A program made the translations under genes and the position numbers. From positions 186,001 to 250,000 of the forward strand of contig NZ_SJDL01000001.1 of the NCBI RefSeq assembly GCF_004327985.1: a stretch of DNA of 64,000 bases. The letters are read 5' to 3'. Origin of the DNA: Marinobacter halodurans (GTDB lineage Bacteria; Pseudomonadota; Gammaproteobacteria; Pseudomonadales; Oleiphilaceae). Numbering within the stretch: the first letter of the stretch is position 1; each line of letters opens with the position of its first letter. This document shows positions 29,480-38,134 of this stretch, in pieces. The notes beneath the pieces are model-generated. The model was not told where the DNA came from and did no database searches. It was given only the letters and a program-made list of their open reading frames with translations.

Positions 29480-30352
29480 TCAGTTTGAAAACAGGTCCGA
29501 GGTCTGCGGCTTCTCGCCGAACACCTGCAGACGCACACTGTACGCCGTGAATTTACGAATGTTGATCACGCCGCTGTCGAGGATGAGGTACTGACCTTTT
29601 ATGCCCTCCAGACGCCCGGCAACCGAGGGTGTTTTATCCAGGTTGTGGGTCCGGATGCGGGTTGGCCAGACCTCGACCGGATAGGCGAGATCCGTGGTGT
29701 CGTCCGACACCGGACGTATCGCTTCCTGGCCATGCTCATCGCGCAGCCGGTCCAGCGACGCCTCGATGGTCTCCAGCATGCGCGCCCGCTCTTCCACCAG
29801 GTCGAGCGGTGGCACATCGCCCTTGAGCATGGCCCGCCAATTGGTGCGGTCGGCCACGTAGTCCTTGCAGATCACCTCCACCAGGCCCGACAACTGGCGC
29901 GTGGCCACCTCCAGCATGGGAATGGCGGCAATGGCACCCTGGTCGATCCAGCGGGTCGGCACCTGTGACTTGCGGGTAATCCCCACCTTCAGGCCCGAGG
30001 AATTGGCCAGGTACACCACGTGGGGCACCATGCAATGGGTCTCGCCCCATTCCGGCTCGCGACAGGTTCCTTCATGATAATGGCATTTTTCCGGGCTGAC
30101 GATGCAGCTGTCGCAAGCGGCCAGTTTCCGGAAACAGGGGTAACAGAACCCCTGGTTGAAGCTCTTCTTCGTCAGGCGATCGCAATGGATACAGCGGATC
30201 TCCCCGTCGAAATCAATCTGGATATCCCGGCCGATCAGGTCATTCAACGGCACCAGCGTCTCGCCGACCTTCATCCGGTAATGCACTGGTGAGCCGGGCT
30301 CGACCGGCATCTTGCGTAGCGGCCCCTTTACATCAACGACTGCGGACGTCAT
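29480..30352 (-). CDS. DUF2797 protein with zinc-finger-like cysteines and GIY-YIG-like stretch
   Basis: A 290-residue protein of the DUF2797 family. The N-terminal third has cysteine pairs (IRCIHCDRLT, GFCYPCFRKL, ACDSC, then EKCHYHEGTC) that look like metal-binding knuckles. The middle has HVVYLANSSGLKVGITRKSQ, a pattern like the core of GIY-YIG nucleases. A nucleic-acid role is therefore possible but unproven. The ATG at 30352 has GAGGG upstream; a TTG at 30367 overlaps the previous stop codon. It is coupled to yeaC, 11 bases away. Confidence 0.82.
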   Translation of the reverse strand: MTSAVVDVKGPLRKMPVEPGSPVHYRMKVGETLVPLNDLIGRDIQIDFDGEIRCIHCDRLTKKSFNQGFCYPCFRKLAACDSCIVSPEKCHYHEGTCREPEWGETHCMVPHVVYLANSSGLKVGITRKSQVPTRWIDQGAIAAIPMLEVATRQLSGLVEVICKDYVADRTNWRAMLKGDVPPLDLVEERARMLETIEASLDRLRDEHGQEAIRPVSDDTTDLAYPVEVWPTRIRTHNLDKTPSVAGRLEGIKGQYLILDSGVINIRKFTAYSVRLQVFGEKPQTSDLFSN

Positions 30353-30363
30353 CTGCGACACCC

Positions 30364-30624
30364 TCAATTCAGGATGCGGATGGGTGTGGTATCGCCCACA
30401 GGCGTCGAATCCTGCAGCTCCTTGCGCTCGCGGTCAATGTAGCCCACCCGCTCTTTTTCGGGGATATGGTGCTCATTCTCGTAATGGATCACAGCCTCCA
30501 TGCAGATCTGGCGCTGCTCTTCGGAGACTGGGCGACCGTCCGGCCACTTGCCCAACTCCACGGCACGGCGCAGGCTCCTGTAGACCGTGGGATCCAGTCG
30601 TTTGATCAGTTCTTCGTAAGTCAT
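30364..30624 (-). CDS. yeaC: YeaC family protein (DUF1315)
   Basis: An 86-residue acidic cytoplasmic protein. MTYEELIKRLDPTVYRSLRR and GKWPDGRPVSEEQRQICMEA are the family signature of DUF1315/YeaC. No function is established. GGAGAGG lies directly upstream. It precedes the DUF2797 gene and the two are probably one transcription unit. Confidence 0.85.
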   Translation of the reverse strand: MTYEELIKRLDPTVYRSLRRAVELGKWPDGRPVSEEQRQICMEAVIHYENEHHIPEKERVGYIDRERKELQDSTPVGDTTPIRILN

Positions 30625-30774
30625 CCTCTCCCCTTGAATCGCAGGCCCGGACTGCGCAGTTTACGACAACGCAGCCTTCGACCGATCACGTCAGCTTAAC
30701 ATAGCGACCATTGTCTACGGGGCGTCCACCCCGGGAAACAGGCTATCGCCACGATGATCTCTGGTGTGGAACAA

Positions 30775-30836
30775 ACTTTTTTCAAAAAAGTCGACGAAAA
30801 TCTTTGACAAGCGCAAATGATAATAATTACTATTTG
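30775..30836 (+). promoter_or_regulatory. Fur-box promoter with upstream A/T palindrome
   Basis: TTGACA (30804-30809) and TACTAT (30828-30833), 18 bases apart, form a good sigma-70 promoter. A Fur-box-like sequence covers the spacer and -10: position 30813-30831 matches the 19-base Fur consensus at 14 sites, including TGATAATAATTA, and the wider CAAAT...ATTTG (30814-30836) is nearly palindromic. A perfect 17-base palindrome ACTTTTTT-C-AAAAAAGT at 30775-30791 sits where an UP element would be. Fur bound with iron should shut this promoter. Confidence 0.75.
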
Positions 30837-30839
30837 AAC

Positions 30840-30931
30840 CGTACCAAGTGGGAACGGTCGTTTCATTTGGTCTCTCTCATCAGGAGCTTAACAGGCTCAT
30901 TTTATGCCCCGCCGTTTGGCGGGGCTTTTTT
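30840..30931 (+). ncRNA. Candidate Fur-repressed small RNA (about 92 nt)
   Basis: An orphan plus-strand unit between two minus-strand genes. It has a Fur-box promoter ending near 30836 and a strong terminator at 30906-30931, with no open frame carrying a ribosome-binding site. The predicted RNA has a 5' hairpin (ACCGT/ACGGT), an unpaired pyrimidine-rich middle (UUUGGUCUCUCUCAUCAGG), a small GAGC/GCUC hairpin and the terminator stem with poly-U tail suited to Hfq. This is the layout of iron-sparing RNAs such as RyhB and PrrF. Family membership is not established from sequence alone. Confidence 0.68.
30906..30931 (+). terminator. Terminator of the candidate small RNA
   Basis: GCCCCGCC-GTTT-GGCGGGGC (8-base perfect stem) followed by six T on the plus strand. 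The opposite strand has no T run next to the stem, so it works only for plus-strand transcription, and no plus-strand protein gene precedes it. Confidence 0.92.
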
Positions 30932-31042
30932 ATGTCTTATAAAACGTTCGTGGGCGTGTAGCCGATACGCCGAAGGGGGTTAAACGTGCCGGTATCCCCG
31001 CGTTGCCGTAGATACCATCTGTCCCTACATTTGAGGGAGACT

Positions 31043-31915
31043 TCAGGCGCCCTGGGTATCCTGTTTGCGTGGCGGAGGCATCAGCACGGCCATGATCAGC
31101 CCGGCCACCAGGCCACCGAGATGCGCCTCATTCGCCATCGATCCGAGTCCGAGGATCCGCGTCAGCGGTGTAAAGCCAATCAGGATCCACACCAGTGAGA
31201 CCACGATCAGGGCCGGCGGGAACTGGAACCGGGGTCGGCGCTGCTGGCTGAGCCAGCAATAGCCGAGGATGCCGTAGACCACCCCCGACAGCCCGCCGAA
31301 CAGGGGACCGGAAACCAGGAACTGGAGGGTGTTCGACAGCAGGCTGACGACCACCACCAGGATGCCCAGGCGCCGTTTTCCATCAAACCATTCCACCTGA
31401 CTGCCGAGGAACCACATCATCACCGCGTTGAAGATGATGTGCGACCAACTGAAATGCAGCAGGTCCGGCGTCAGCAAACGCCAGATCTGCCCCTGGGAGA
31501 GGCTTGCCGTCAACGCATCGAGCCGCTGCGCCAGGGTGTCAAAGACAAACCGGGTCGGATCGACAAACATCAAGGCGGCCGACGATGGATCGCGCCCCAG
31601 CCCGGTAAACCAGGACACCAGCGCAGCCAACCCAATGATCGCCAACACCATCGGCGCATGCCTGGGCGATGGCTGCCAGCGGCCATTGACGAAGACCGGG
31701 GAGTGGTTGGTTTCATGGATGGCCCGTCGCACTTCGGGCCGGGACAGGAACTGCTCAAGCGCAGCCAGTACCGGTTCGGCGTGTTCCTGATGGGCCAGCC
31801 AGAGAACCTGCTGGCCACCCTCCTCGGAAATCCGGTGTTCCACGCCCTGCTGGCGCAGCCACTGGCTGAAGTCGGCCAGGTCCGTCTCGGCCGGCAGTTG
31901 TTTGACTCGGTACAA
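31043..31915 (-). CDS. glpG: Rhomboid intramembrane serine protease (GlpG type)
   Basis: A 290-residue protein with a cytoplasmic N-terminal domain and about six membrane helices. The catalytic Ser210 is in GGLSGVVYG and His265 in ANEAHLGGLVAG. WRLLTPDLLHFSWSHIIFN is the conserved loop-1/helix-2 region. It cleaves membrane proteins inside the bilayer. A TTG start at 31915 is preferred because ACGAGG lies 7 bases upstream and the previous stop is 4 bases away. The longer frame to 31990 adds residues inside the upstream gene. It is the last gene of the nadK operon. Confidence 0.9.
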   Translation of the reverse strand: MYRVKQLPAETDLADFSQWLRQQGVEHRISEEGGQQVLWLAHQEHAEPVLAALEQFLSRPEVRRAIHETNHSPVFVNGRWQPSPRHAPMVLAIIGLAALVSWFTGLGRDPSSAALMFVDPTRFVFDTLAQRLDALTASLSQGQIWRLLTPDLLHFSWSHIIFNAVMMWFLGSQVEWFDGKRRLGILVVVVSLLSNTLQFLVSGPLFGGLSGVVYGILGYCWLSQQRRPRFQFPPALIVVSLVWILIGFTPLTRILGLGSMANEAHLGGLVAGLIMAVLMPPPRKQDTQGA

Positions 31916-31919
31916 AGGG

Positions 31920-32930
31920 TTACCTCGTAAGACTGTCTTCGGTTTGCGAATCGCGCGGCAGTTCCGGCCGCGGCACGTTAACCCAGACAAATTTGTCCGC
32001 GGAAAGTTGCCGCTCGTCGTCCATCCGATAGGCCACCAGGCGACCGTATTTCACCGCGCTGTAGTCGATGCAGGCGACGTTGGGCTTGAGCGGTGCCGGC
32101 CGCCCTTCCCGCCAGTAGTGCCCGACGAAGACCGGCGGCTCCGAGGGCGGATAGGCGAGGATCTTTTTCTTCTCGGACTCGGACAGTGGCCGGTTGGCAA
32201 TGTCCTCCGGCAGCGGGTCCGGCTGGAACACCACATCGTTGTAGGTCTGGGGATTCTCCGCCCAGAACTTGGTGCGGAAGAAACGACGCACAAATCCGTC
32301 CTTGCCTTCGATGTGCAGCCCGTCGGGCAGGCGCAGGTCGGTGCCCCGCAGCAGGCGGTCCATGACCCGTCCGGCGAAGGAGTCCAGCACCGACGAGGCA
32401 TGGAGGAAATCCTCGTCGATCAGGTTGCCGCCCTGGACTTTCTTGAACTGCTCGATCAGCCGGCTGTCCCAGCAGGCGTGCACGACCCGGAAATGCGCCA
32501 CTTCCAGGAACAGGGGCAGCGTGTAGAACCATTCCAGGAACTCGTTCCACTCGTGGGGATAATGCTCGAACTGCTCCAGGGTCTCGCGGATCAGGCGATC
32601 GTGCCGGGGGTTGTGTTCCCGCAGGAATTTATGATCACTGCCGGGACGGGCCCGGGTGCAGTAGCCCAACGCATTGTATTCATGGTTTCCCATGGTGATC
32701 TGCGCGGAGCCACGTTCGACCATGTCCCGCACCATGTGCAGCGACTCGCGGATGCGCGGTCCCCGGTCGATGATGTCGCCGATGAAAATCGCCTGGCGGC
32801 GCTTGTGTTCATAGACCCCGTTGAGCTTGCGATACCCCATCTGCTCCAGCAATGCCTGGAGGGTGTGCGCGCACCCATGGATATCGCCGATGATGTCATA
32901 GCCCCGGCTGCCTGACCGCTTTACAGACAT
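31920..32930 (-). CDS. Calcineurin-like metallophosphoesterase
   Basis: A 336-residue protein with the three metallophosphoesterase motifs: GDIHG (about residue 15), GDIIDRG (about residue 51) and GNHEYN (about residue 81). The N-terminal layout resembles PrpE/ApaH-type phosphatases, so it may act on phosphoprotein or dinucleoside polyphosphates. The C-terminal third is family-specific and unassigned. It starts 2 bases after the nadK stop, so translation is probably coupled. Confidence 0.85.
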   Translation of the reverse strand: MSVKRSGSRGYDIIGDIHGCAHTLQALLEQMGYRKLNGVYEHKRRQAIFIGDIIDRGPRIRESLHMVRDMVERGSAQITMGNHEYNALGYCTRARPGSDHKFLREHNPRHDRLIRETLEQFEHYPHEWNEFLEWFYTLPLFLEVAHFRVVHACWDSRLIEQFKKVQGGNLIDEDFLHASSVLDSFAGRVMDRLLRGTDLRLPDGLHIEGKDGFVRRFFRTKFWAENPQTYNDVVFQPDPLPEDIANRPLSESEKKKILAYPPSEPPVFVGHYWREGRPAPLKPNVACIDYSAVKYGRLVAYRMDDERQLSADKFVWVNVPRPELPRDSQTEDSLTR

Positions 32931-32932
32931 AG

Positions 32933-33817
32933 TTAACTCGCTGCGATGTTACTGGCCCAACCGAGTTTCTCCCGGCACGTGGCGTAGAAATTGTGATCCG
33001 TCGGATGAATCAGGCGAATCTTGAAGGGTTTCTTGGTGATACGGATGATATCGCCCGGCGCGCAGGACACGTCCATCTGCCCGTCGCAACTCATCTGGGG
33101 ATAGGTTTCGTTGTCCTCGCCGATCACCAGTTTGATCTCGCTCTTGCCATCCACCACGATCGGTCGGCTGCTCAGCGTATGCGGGAACATCGGCACCAGC
33201 ACCACCGCGTCCAGTTTGGGATGCATGATGGGACCGCCCGCCGACAGGGAATAGGCAGTCGAGCCGGTCGGTGTCGAGACGATCAGGCCGTCCGAGCGCT
33301 GGCTGTAGACAAATTGGCCGTCGATATACAGGTCGAAACCGATCATGCGGGTCGATTTGCCGGGATGCAGGACCACGTCGTTCAGGGCGGTTCCGAACCC
33401 CACCGGGTTGTCGCTGCGGGTCACGTGGGCATCCAGCAGGAAGCGGTGTTCTTCGATGTATTCGCCCTGCAGCACACGGCCCACGCGTTCTTCCAGATCG
33501 TCCGGCGAGATGTCGGTCAGGAACCCGAGCCGGCCGCGGTTGACACCGAGGATCGGAATCTTGGACTTGGCCAGTTCCCGGGCGGCCCCCAGCAGGCTGC
33601 CATCGCCGCCAACCACGATGACCAGATCGCAGATTTCACCCAGCAGTTTCTTGCTGGCCACCTGCAGCCCGTGACCGGGCAGCACGGTGGCGGTTTCCGA
33701 CTCCAGGATCACCTGATAGTTCTCGTTGAGCAGATAGGTCTTCAGGTGGCGCAGGGTTTCCACCACCTTGACGCTGTTCATCCGCCCAATCACACCAATA
33801 TTTCTGAATTGCTCCAT
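32933..33817 (-). CDS. nadK: NAD kinase
   Basis: A 294-residue enzyme that phosphorylates NAD to NADP. The signature GGDGS is at residues 70-74, followed by ILGVNRGRLGFLTD. The nucleotide-binding segments ALNDVVLHPG and STPTGSTAYSLSAGGPI are intact. It is the first gene of a three-gene minus-strand operon with the phosphoesterase and GlpG. AGGA precedes the start. Confidence 0.96.
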   Translation of the reverse strand: MEQFRNIGVIGRMNSVKVVETLRHLKTYLLNENYQVILESETATVLPGHGLQVASKKLLGEICDLVIVVGGDGSLLGAARELAKSKIPILGVNRGRLGFLTDISPDDLEERVGRVLQGEYIEEHRFLLDAHVTRSDNPVGFGTALNDVVLHPGKSTRMIGFDLYIDGQFVYSQRSDGLIVSTPTGSTAYSLSAGGPIMHPKLDAVVLVPMFPHTLSSRPIVVDGKSEIKLVIGEDNETYPQMSCDGQMDVSCAPGDIIRITKKPFKIRLIHPTDHNFYATCREKLGWASNIAAS

Positions 33818-33982
33818 TCGTTATCCTGTGCCAGCCCAGTGATGCGTGTGGGTCACTCGGGTTATAGTGACCGGACCGTTTTGCCGTAGCCCCGGCTGGG
33901 AGTCTGCACAGCCGAGCGTGCGGATTCCCGGGAGCCACTCACGGCGATTGACGCCTTTGCCGGAAGTCGCCGGGCGCGTTCA

Positions 33983-34954
33983 GTGAACACGGGTCCGCCA
34001 ATACTACCCAAAGTGACAGCAATTCTGAAAAAAGAACAGGAGCCCGCCATCGCCCCTCCCGGCCCACCGTCGACTCATTTATGGCAGACCGCGGCGGTCA
34101 GACACCTGGCCTGGCTGTGTCACGCTCCCCAGCTGTCCGACAACGACCTGCATTTTGACCTGGCCGGCTACCTGCCCGAGGATCTACCGCAGCGTCTGGC
34201 AAGGCTGGACGCGCAGCCACGCCCCCTGGAGACACTGCTGGCCGCCCATCCCAGTCCCCGGCTGGGTTTCTACTTCGAACGGCTTTACCAGTTCCTGCTG
34301 ACGGAACTGCTCGGCTGGCGCATCCTGCTGATGAACGAACCGGTCCGCGAGAACGGCCGAACGGTAGGCGAACTGGACTTCATCGTGGAGAACCCCCGGG
34401 AGCGGCGAATCGAACACCATGAAGTAGCCGTCAAGTTCTACCTGGGATATACCCAGGCCGACGGCAGCTGTTATTGGTTCGGCCCCAACGCCAAAGACCG
34501 TCTCGACCGCAAGGTCCGGCGGCTGACCCACCACCAGTGCCGTTTGACCCGGCATCCCGCGGCCCGGCGAATCCTGGCCCAACAAGGCATCGGGGAGAGC
34601 CCCCTGCCCCGGCTGTTCATGCCCGGCTACCTGTTCTACCCGGCCGGAACATCCATGGCCTCACCGGCCGGCGTGCCGCCCCGGCATGAGAGAGGGGACT
34701 GGTGCCGCGTCGAAACACTGGACCCTGCCTCGACGGCGAGCTGGCATTGCCTGATGAAACCCCACTGGCTGGGGCGCTATCAATCGCCGACACCGCCGGA
34801 CCAGGCCAACACCAGAGCGGTGCTCGACGCCATCCGGGCCGGTGGCGCACCCCGCCTGTTTGCCAGCATGGCACCCCGCCCGGATGGCAGGGGTTGGGAG
34901 GAAGCAGCCAGGACCTTCGTCGTCCCGGCCCACTGGCCTGAGGAGGCGCCCTAA
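33983..34954 (+). CDS. DUF1853 family protein
   Basis: A 323-residue conserved protein. The centre has GELDFIVENP followed about 14 residues later by HHEVAVKFYLG, an acidic-D...E-x-K pattern resembling PD-(D/E)xK nuclease cores. The family is DUF1853; its role is unknown. The start is uncertain: GTG at 33983 is the longest option but has no clear ribosome-binding site, and the first 25 or so residues are low-complexity. It is divergent from nadK and converges on the next gene with 11 bases between stops. Confidence 0.75.
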   Translation: MNTGPPILPKVTAILKKEQEPAIAPPGPPSTHLWQTAAVRHLAWLCHAPQLSDNDLHFDLAGYLPEDLPQRLARLDAQPRPLETLLAAHPSPRLGFYFERLYQFLLTELLGWRILLMNEPVRENGRTVGELDFIVENPRERRIEHHEVAVKFYLGYTQADGSCYWFGPNAKDRLDRKVRRLTHHQCRLTRHPAARRILAQQGIGESPLPRLFMPGYLFYPAGTSMASPAGVPPRHERGDWCRVETLDPASTASWHCLMKPHWLGRYQSPTPPDQANTRAVLDAIRAGGAPRLFASMAPRPDGRGWEEAARTFVVPAHWPEEAP

Positions 34955-34965
34955 CCGCTGACGGA

Positions 34966-36216
34966 TCAGAGCTGGTGCTTTTCGCAGCGGTCGTTGATTC
35001 CCGGATGGAAATCGGAGGGCTGGCTGACCCGGATCAGCGGCTCATGGCAGGGTTTGCCGTCAACCTCGGCCTGGCAGCGCGGATCGTCATGGTGGGCCAG
35101 CCATTGGCGATAGGCCGGTTCGTTCAAACCGCACTTGTCGGCCACGAAGGCCATGGCGTTCTCGAAATAGCGGGGAATGTCCTCGTACGGCAACGTGATA
35201 TGGCCGAGCCCCGGATGATAGGCGACCAGAAACACATTTTGCGACTTCAACTTCGCCATCAGGGTGTTTTCGGCCGGTTCCCGGTGAGCCAGCTCGTAGC
35301 GCTCCTGCTCCAGCACCACGATCTTGTCGTTGCGCAGTTCCAGCTCCCGCTGCTTGCGTTCGAGCTGTTCGCGCAGCAGGACCACTTCGGCATCGCTGGC
35401 TTCCTGGCGGGCTTCGTTGGCTGGATCTGACTCGCCCAGTTCCTGCTGCAGGTTCAGGTATTGTTCGTTGCGTTCGGAAAGCCTGACCTTCAGTTGTTCG
35501 TTCGCCAGGCGCTGACGCTCCAGCTTCTCCTCCATGGCCTGCAATTCATTGCGCAACGTCTGCATCTCATGGCGATGCACGCGCTGCATGTCCGCCATGG
35601 CGTCCCGATGCACGCTCTGGAGGGTTTTTATGCGCAGGCGCTGCTCGCGGATGGTCCGGGCCAGCCGCACCCGCTGGCGGGCCGCTTCCCGGGTATCCGT
35701 GGTGCTGGAGGAACGCTTGACGGCCGCCTGCAGGACCGGAATGTCCTCGTCCGGCGCTTCGATCGCTTTTTTCTGGAATTTCAGGTGGTTCTCATCCACC
35801 GCCCGGCGGATGGACTGAAAGTGGTTGCTGCCCGGGGTCATGTCCGGGTCCCAGAGCTCATTCGAGAATCCCGGCTCCGGGCATTGGCTACGGCAGACCA
35901 GATGAATCGGGCCGGCACCAAGATCCGGGCCCTTGGCCCCGATTTCGGATAGCTTTTCCACCGGCACGTTCCAGTGACTGTCCGCCCGGCCTTCTTCATC
36001 AAAATAGATGCGGAAAAACACCAGGCCGCGGATGCCGAGATCCGGGGCCAGGTTCAGGTAGACGGCCCTGACATCCGTATCGGCCAGGTCCGACAACCCC
36101 ACATACCCGTCGAGGAAGGCACCAAACTCCGAGCCCCGCATCTGCCTTGCGACCGTCGCGCCGTCCATAAAAAAGACGGCCGAATACCCTTCGTCCGCCG
36201 CGGCGGTTTTCGCCAT
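34966..36216 (-). CDS. Conserved coiled-coil protein of unknown function
   Basis: A 416-residue protein in three parts. An N-terminal domain (residues 1-150) begins AKTAAADEGYSAVFFMDGAT. A long heptad-rich coiled coil (about 190-320) is full of Glu, Arg, Gln and Leu. A C-terminal domain carries four Cys in ADKCGLNE, DPRCQAEVDGKPC and DRCEKH, resembling a metal-binding module. No enzyme motif is visible. The ATG at 36216 has GGAGG upstream; the frame can extend to 36288 but without support. I do not recognise a named function. Confidence 0.75.
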   Translation of the reverse strand: MAKTAAADEGYSAVFFMDGATVARQMRGSEFGAFLDGYVGLSDLADTDVRAVYLNLAPDLGIRGLVFFRIYFDEEGRADSHWNVPVEKLSEIGAKGPDLGAGPIHLVCRSQCPEPGFSNELWDPDMTPGSNHFQSIRRAVDENHLKFQKKAIEAPDEDIPVLQAAVKRSSSTTDTREAARQRVRLARTIREQRLRIKTLQSVHRDAMADMQRVHRHEMQTLRNELQAMEEKLERQRLANEQLKVRLSERNEQYLNLQQELGESDPANEARQEASDAEVVLLREQLERKQRELELRNDKIVVLEQERYELAHREPAENTLMAKLKSQNVFLVAYHPGLGHITLPYEDIPRYFENAMAFVADKCGLNEPAYRQWLAHHDDPRCQAEVDGKPCHEPLIRVSQPSDFHPGINDRCEKHQL

Positions 36217-36586
36217 GCCTTGCCTCCGGTGGTGCCGTAAAACGTCAGAAATCAGCGTTGTTTGTAATTTACCGTCTATTGTAGACATCCCGCCGCGGAG
36301 AATAAGCAGAAATCTGCAACGTTTTGAAACCGTCGACCGCTCAACACCGCCGGAAGGCCCTCATGGCGCGGCGGGAACCGATCCTGCCAGTCCTGGGCGC
36401 ACGGAAGGCGCACTAGACATTAGTTGTAACTACGCCCATCTTTATTTGCTTAATTTTTGGACATCTCCAAAGCTTAAAGTGCACCTGATCGATAAAGGTT
36501 CGGCCACCCGGAAGCTGCACAGGAAGGATAGCGGTTGCGCAGCCCCGGGGCCGACGGAAAACAAGAGTCATTCGGGGAGAAGCACA
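36217..36586 (+). promoter_or_regulatory. Divergent spacer with candidate operator for the ABC importer
   Basis: This 370-base gap separates divergent genes. Its right half is AT-rich and holds a perfect inverted repeat TTTGGA-CATC-TCCAAA (36456-36471) within a wider A/T-rich block, a plausible regulator site for the importer operon. I see no convincing pair of -35/-10 hexamers. An in-frame extension of the binding-protein gene crosses this gap but lacks family sequence. Confidence 0.35.
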
Positions 36587-37930
36587 ATGTCAGACAACAA
36601 GTTCAAACGCCGCAGTTTCCTGAAGGGCAGCGCTGCCTTGGGGGCCGGCGTCGTCGCACCCACCATATTCACGCGCTCCGCCAACGCCTATACCAACGAA
36701 CCCGGTGACAGCCGGGTCGTCCTGGGCTTTAACGTGCCCCAGTCCGGTCCCTATGCCGACGAGGGCGCGGACGAACTGCGTGCCTACAAACTCGCCGTCA
36801 AACACCTCAATGGTGAGGGCGACGGTGGCATGCTGAATACATTTTCCTCCAAGACCCTGAACGGTGCGGGCATCCTCGGCCGCAAGGTCGACTACGTAAC
36901 CGGCGACACCCAGACCAAGTCCGACGCCGCCCGCGCCTCGGCCCGCGCCATGATCGAAAAGGATGGCGCCATCATGATCACCGGAGGCTCATCCTCCGGG
37001 GTTGCCATTGCCGTCCAGTCCCTGTGCCAGGAAGCCGGCGTTATCTTCATGGCCGGCCTGACCCACTCCAACGACACCACCGGCAAGGACAAGAAGGCCA
37101 ACGGCTTCCGCCACTTCTTCAATGCCTACATGTCTGCCGCCGCACTGGCGCCGGTGCTGGGCAAGGAATACGGTACCGACCGCAAGGCCTACCACCTGAC
37201 CGCCGACTACACCTGGGGCTGGACCCAGGAGCAATCCATGATTGCGTTCACCGAAGAACTCGGCTGGGAGACGGTGGGCACGGTCCGTACCCCGCTGTCG
37301 GCCACCGACTTCTCGTCCTACATCGCGCCCGTGATCAATTCCGGGGCGGACGTCCTGATCCTCAACCACTACGGCGCCAACATGGTCAACTCGCTGACCA
37401 ACGCGGTGCAGTTCGGCCTGCGCGACAAGGTGGTCAATGGCAAGCAGTTCGAAATCGTGGTTCCGCTCTACTCGCGGCTGATGGCGCGCGGTGCCGGCGA
37501 TGCGGTCAAGGGGATCTTCGGCTCCACCAACTGGCACTGGACGCTGCAGGATGCCGGCTCCCAGGCTTTCGTCAAATCCTTCGGCAAGGAGTATGGTCAT
37601 CCGCCATCCCAGGCTGCCCATACCTGTTACGTGCAGACGCTGCTGTATGCCGACGCGGCGCAGCGGGCCGGCAGCTTCAATCCCTGCGCCATTGCCGAAG
37701 CCCTGGAGGGCTTCAAGTTCGATGGTCTGGGCAACGGTCCGACGCTCTATCGCGCTGCCGACCACCAGTGCTTCAAGGACGTATTGGTGGTCCGCGGTAA
37801 GGAAAAGCCCGAGTCCGAGTTCGACCTGCTGGAGGTCTTCAACGTCACACCGGTCGATAAAGTGATGTACGAACCGGACAACCCGATGTTTGCCGGAGGC
37901 TCTCTCGGCAAGTGCAATCCGGGCGCCTGA
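36587..37930 (+). CDS. HAAT-family ABC transporter substrate-binding protein, Tat-exported
   Basis: A 447-residue periplasmic binding protein of the leucine/branched-chain type. The N-terminus has a twin-arginine signal (KRRSFLKGSAALGAG) and cleavage near RSANAYTN. Mature sequence contains GFNVPQSGPYADEGADE and the two-domain type I fold. Tat export is unusual for simple amino-acid binders and fits a protein folded before export. The ATG at 36587 has GGAGA 7 bases upstream. The substrate is unknown; aromatic or short-chain acids are possible. Confidence 0.9.
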   Translation: MSDNKFKRRSFLKGSAALGAGVVAPTIFTRSANAYTNEPGDSRVVLGFNVPQSGPYADEGADELRAYKLAVKHLNGEGDGGMLNTFSSKTLNGAGILGRKVDYVTGDTQTKSDAARASARAMIEKDGAIMITGGSSSGVAIAVQSLCQEAGVIFMAGLTHSNDTTGKDKKANGFRHFFNAYMSAAALAPVLGKEYGTDRKAYHLTADYTWGWTQEQSMIAFTEELGWETVGTVRTPLSATDFSSYIAPVINSGADVLILNHYGANMVNSLTNAVQFGLRDKVVNGKQFEIVVPLYSRLMARGAGDAVKGIFGSTNWHWTLQDAGSQAFVKSFGKEYGHPPSQAAHTCYVQTLLYADAAQRAGSFNPCAIAEALEGFKFDGLGNGPTLYRAADHQCFKDVLVVRGKEKPESEFDLLEVFNVTPVDKVMYEPDNPMFAGGSLGKCNPGA

Positions 37931-37953
37931 CCCGGAAGGTACTGCCATCCCTG

Positions 37954-37987
37954 ACGCAGGTCCACGTCGCCGGATGTGGACCTGCGT
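37954..37987 (+). other. Long perfect hairpin after the binding-protein gene
   Basis: A 12-base perfect stem (ACGCAGGTCCAC / GTGGACCTGCGT) with a 10-base loop, 23 bases after the stop codon, without a T run. Such hairpins stabilise the binding-protein part of the message and leave less message for the permeases. Confidence 0.6.
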
Positions 37988-38134
37988 TGATGCGATCTGG
38001 ATATGCCCGGCCTCGTTCGGGCGATTGTTATCAGACTCGTGCCCCGTCAGCGTGCTTCGCTTGTCGGCCGAGCGCCTGCATGGCGACCGGCAACAGGTGC
38101 GCGAATGCCCCGGACGGGACACAAGGGAGAACCG

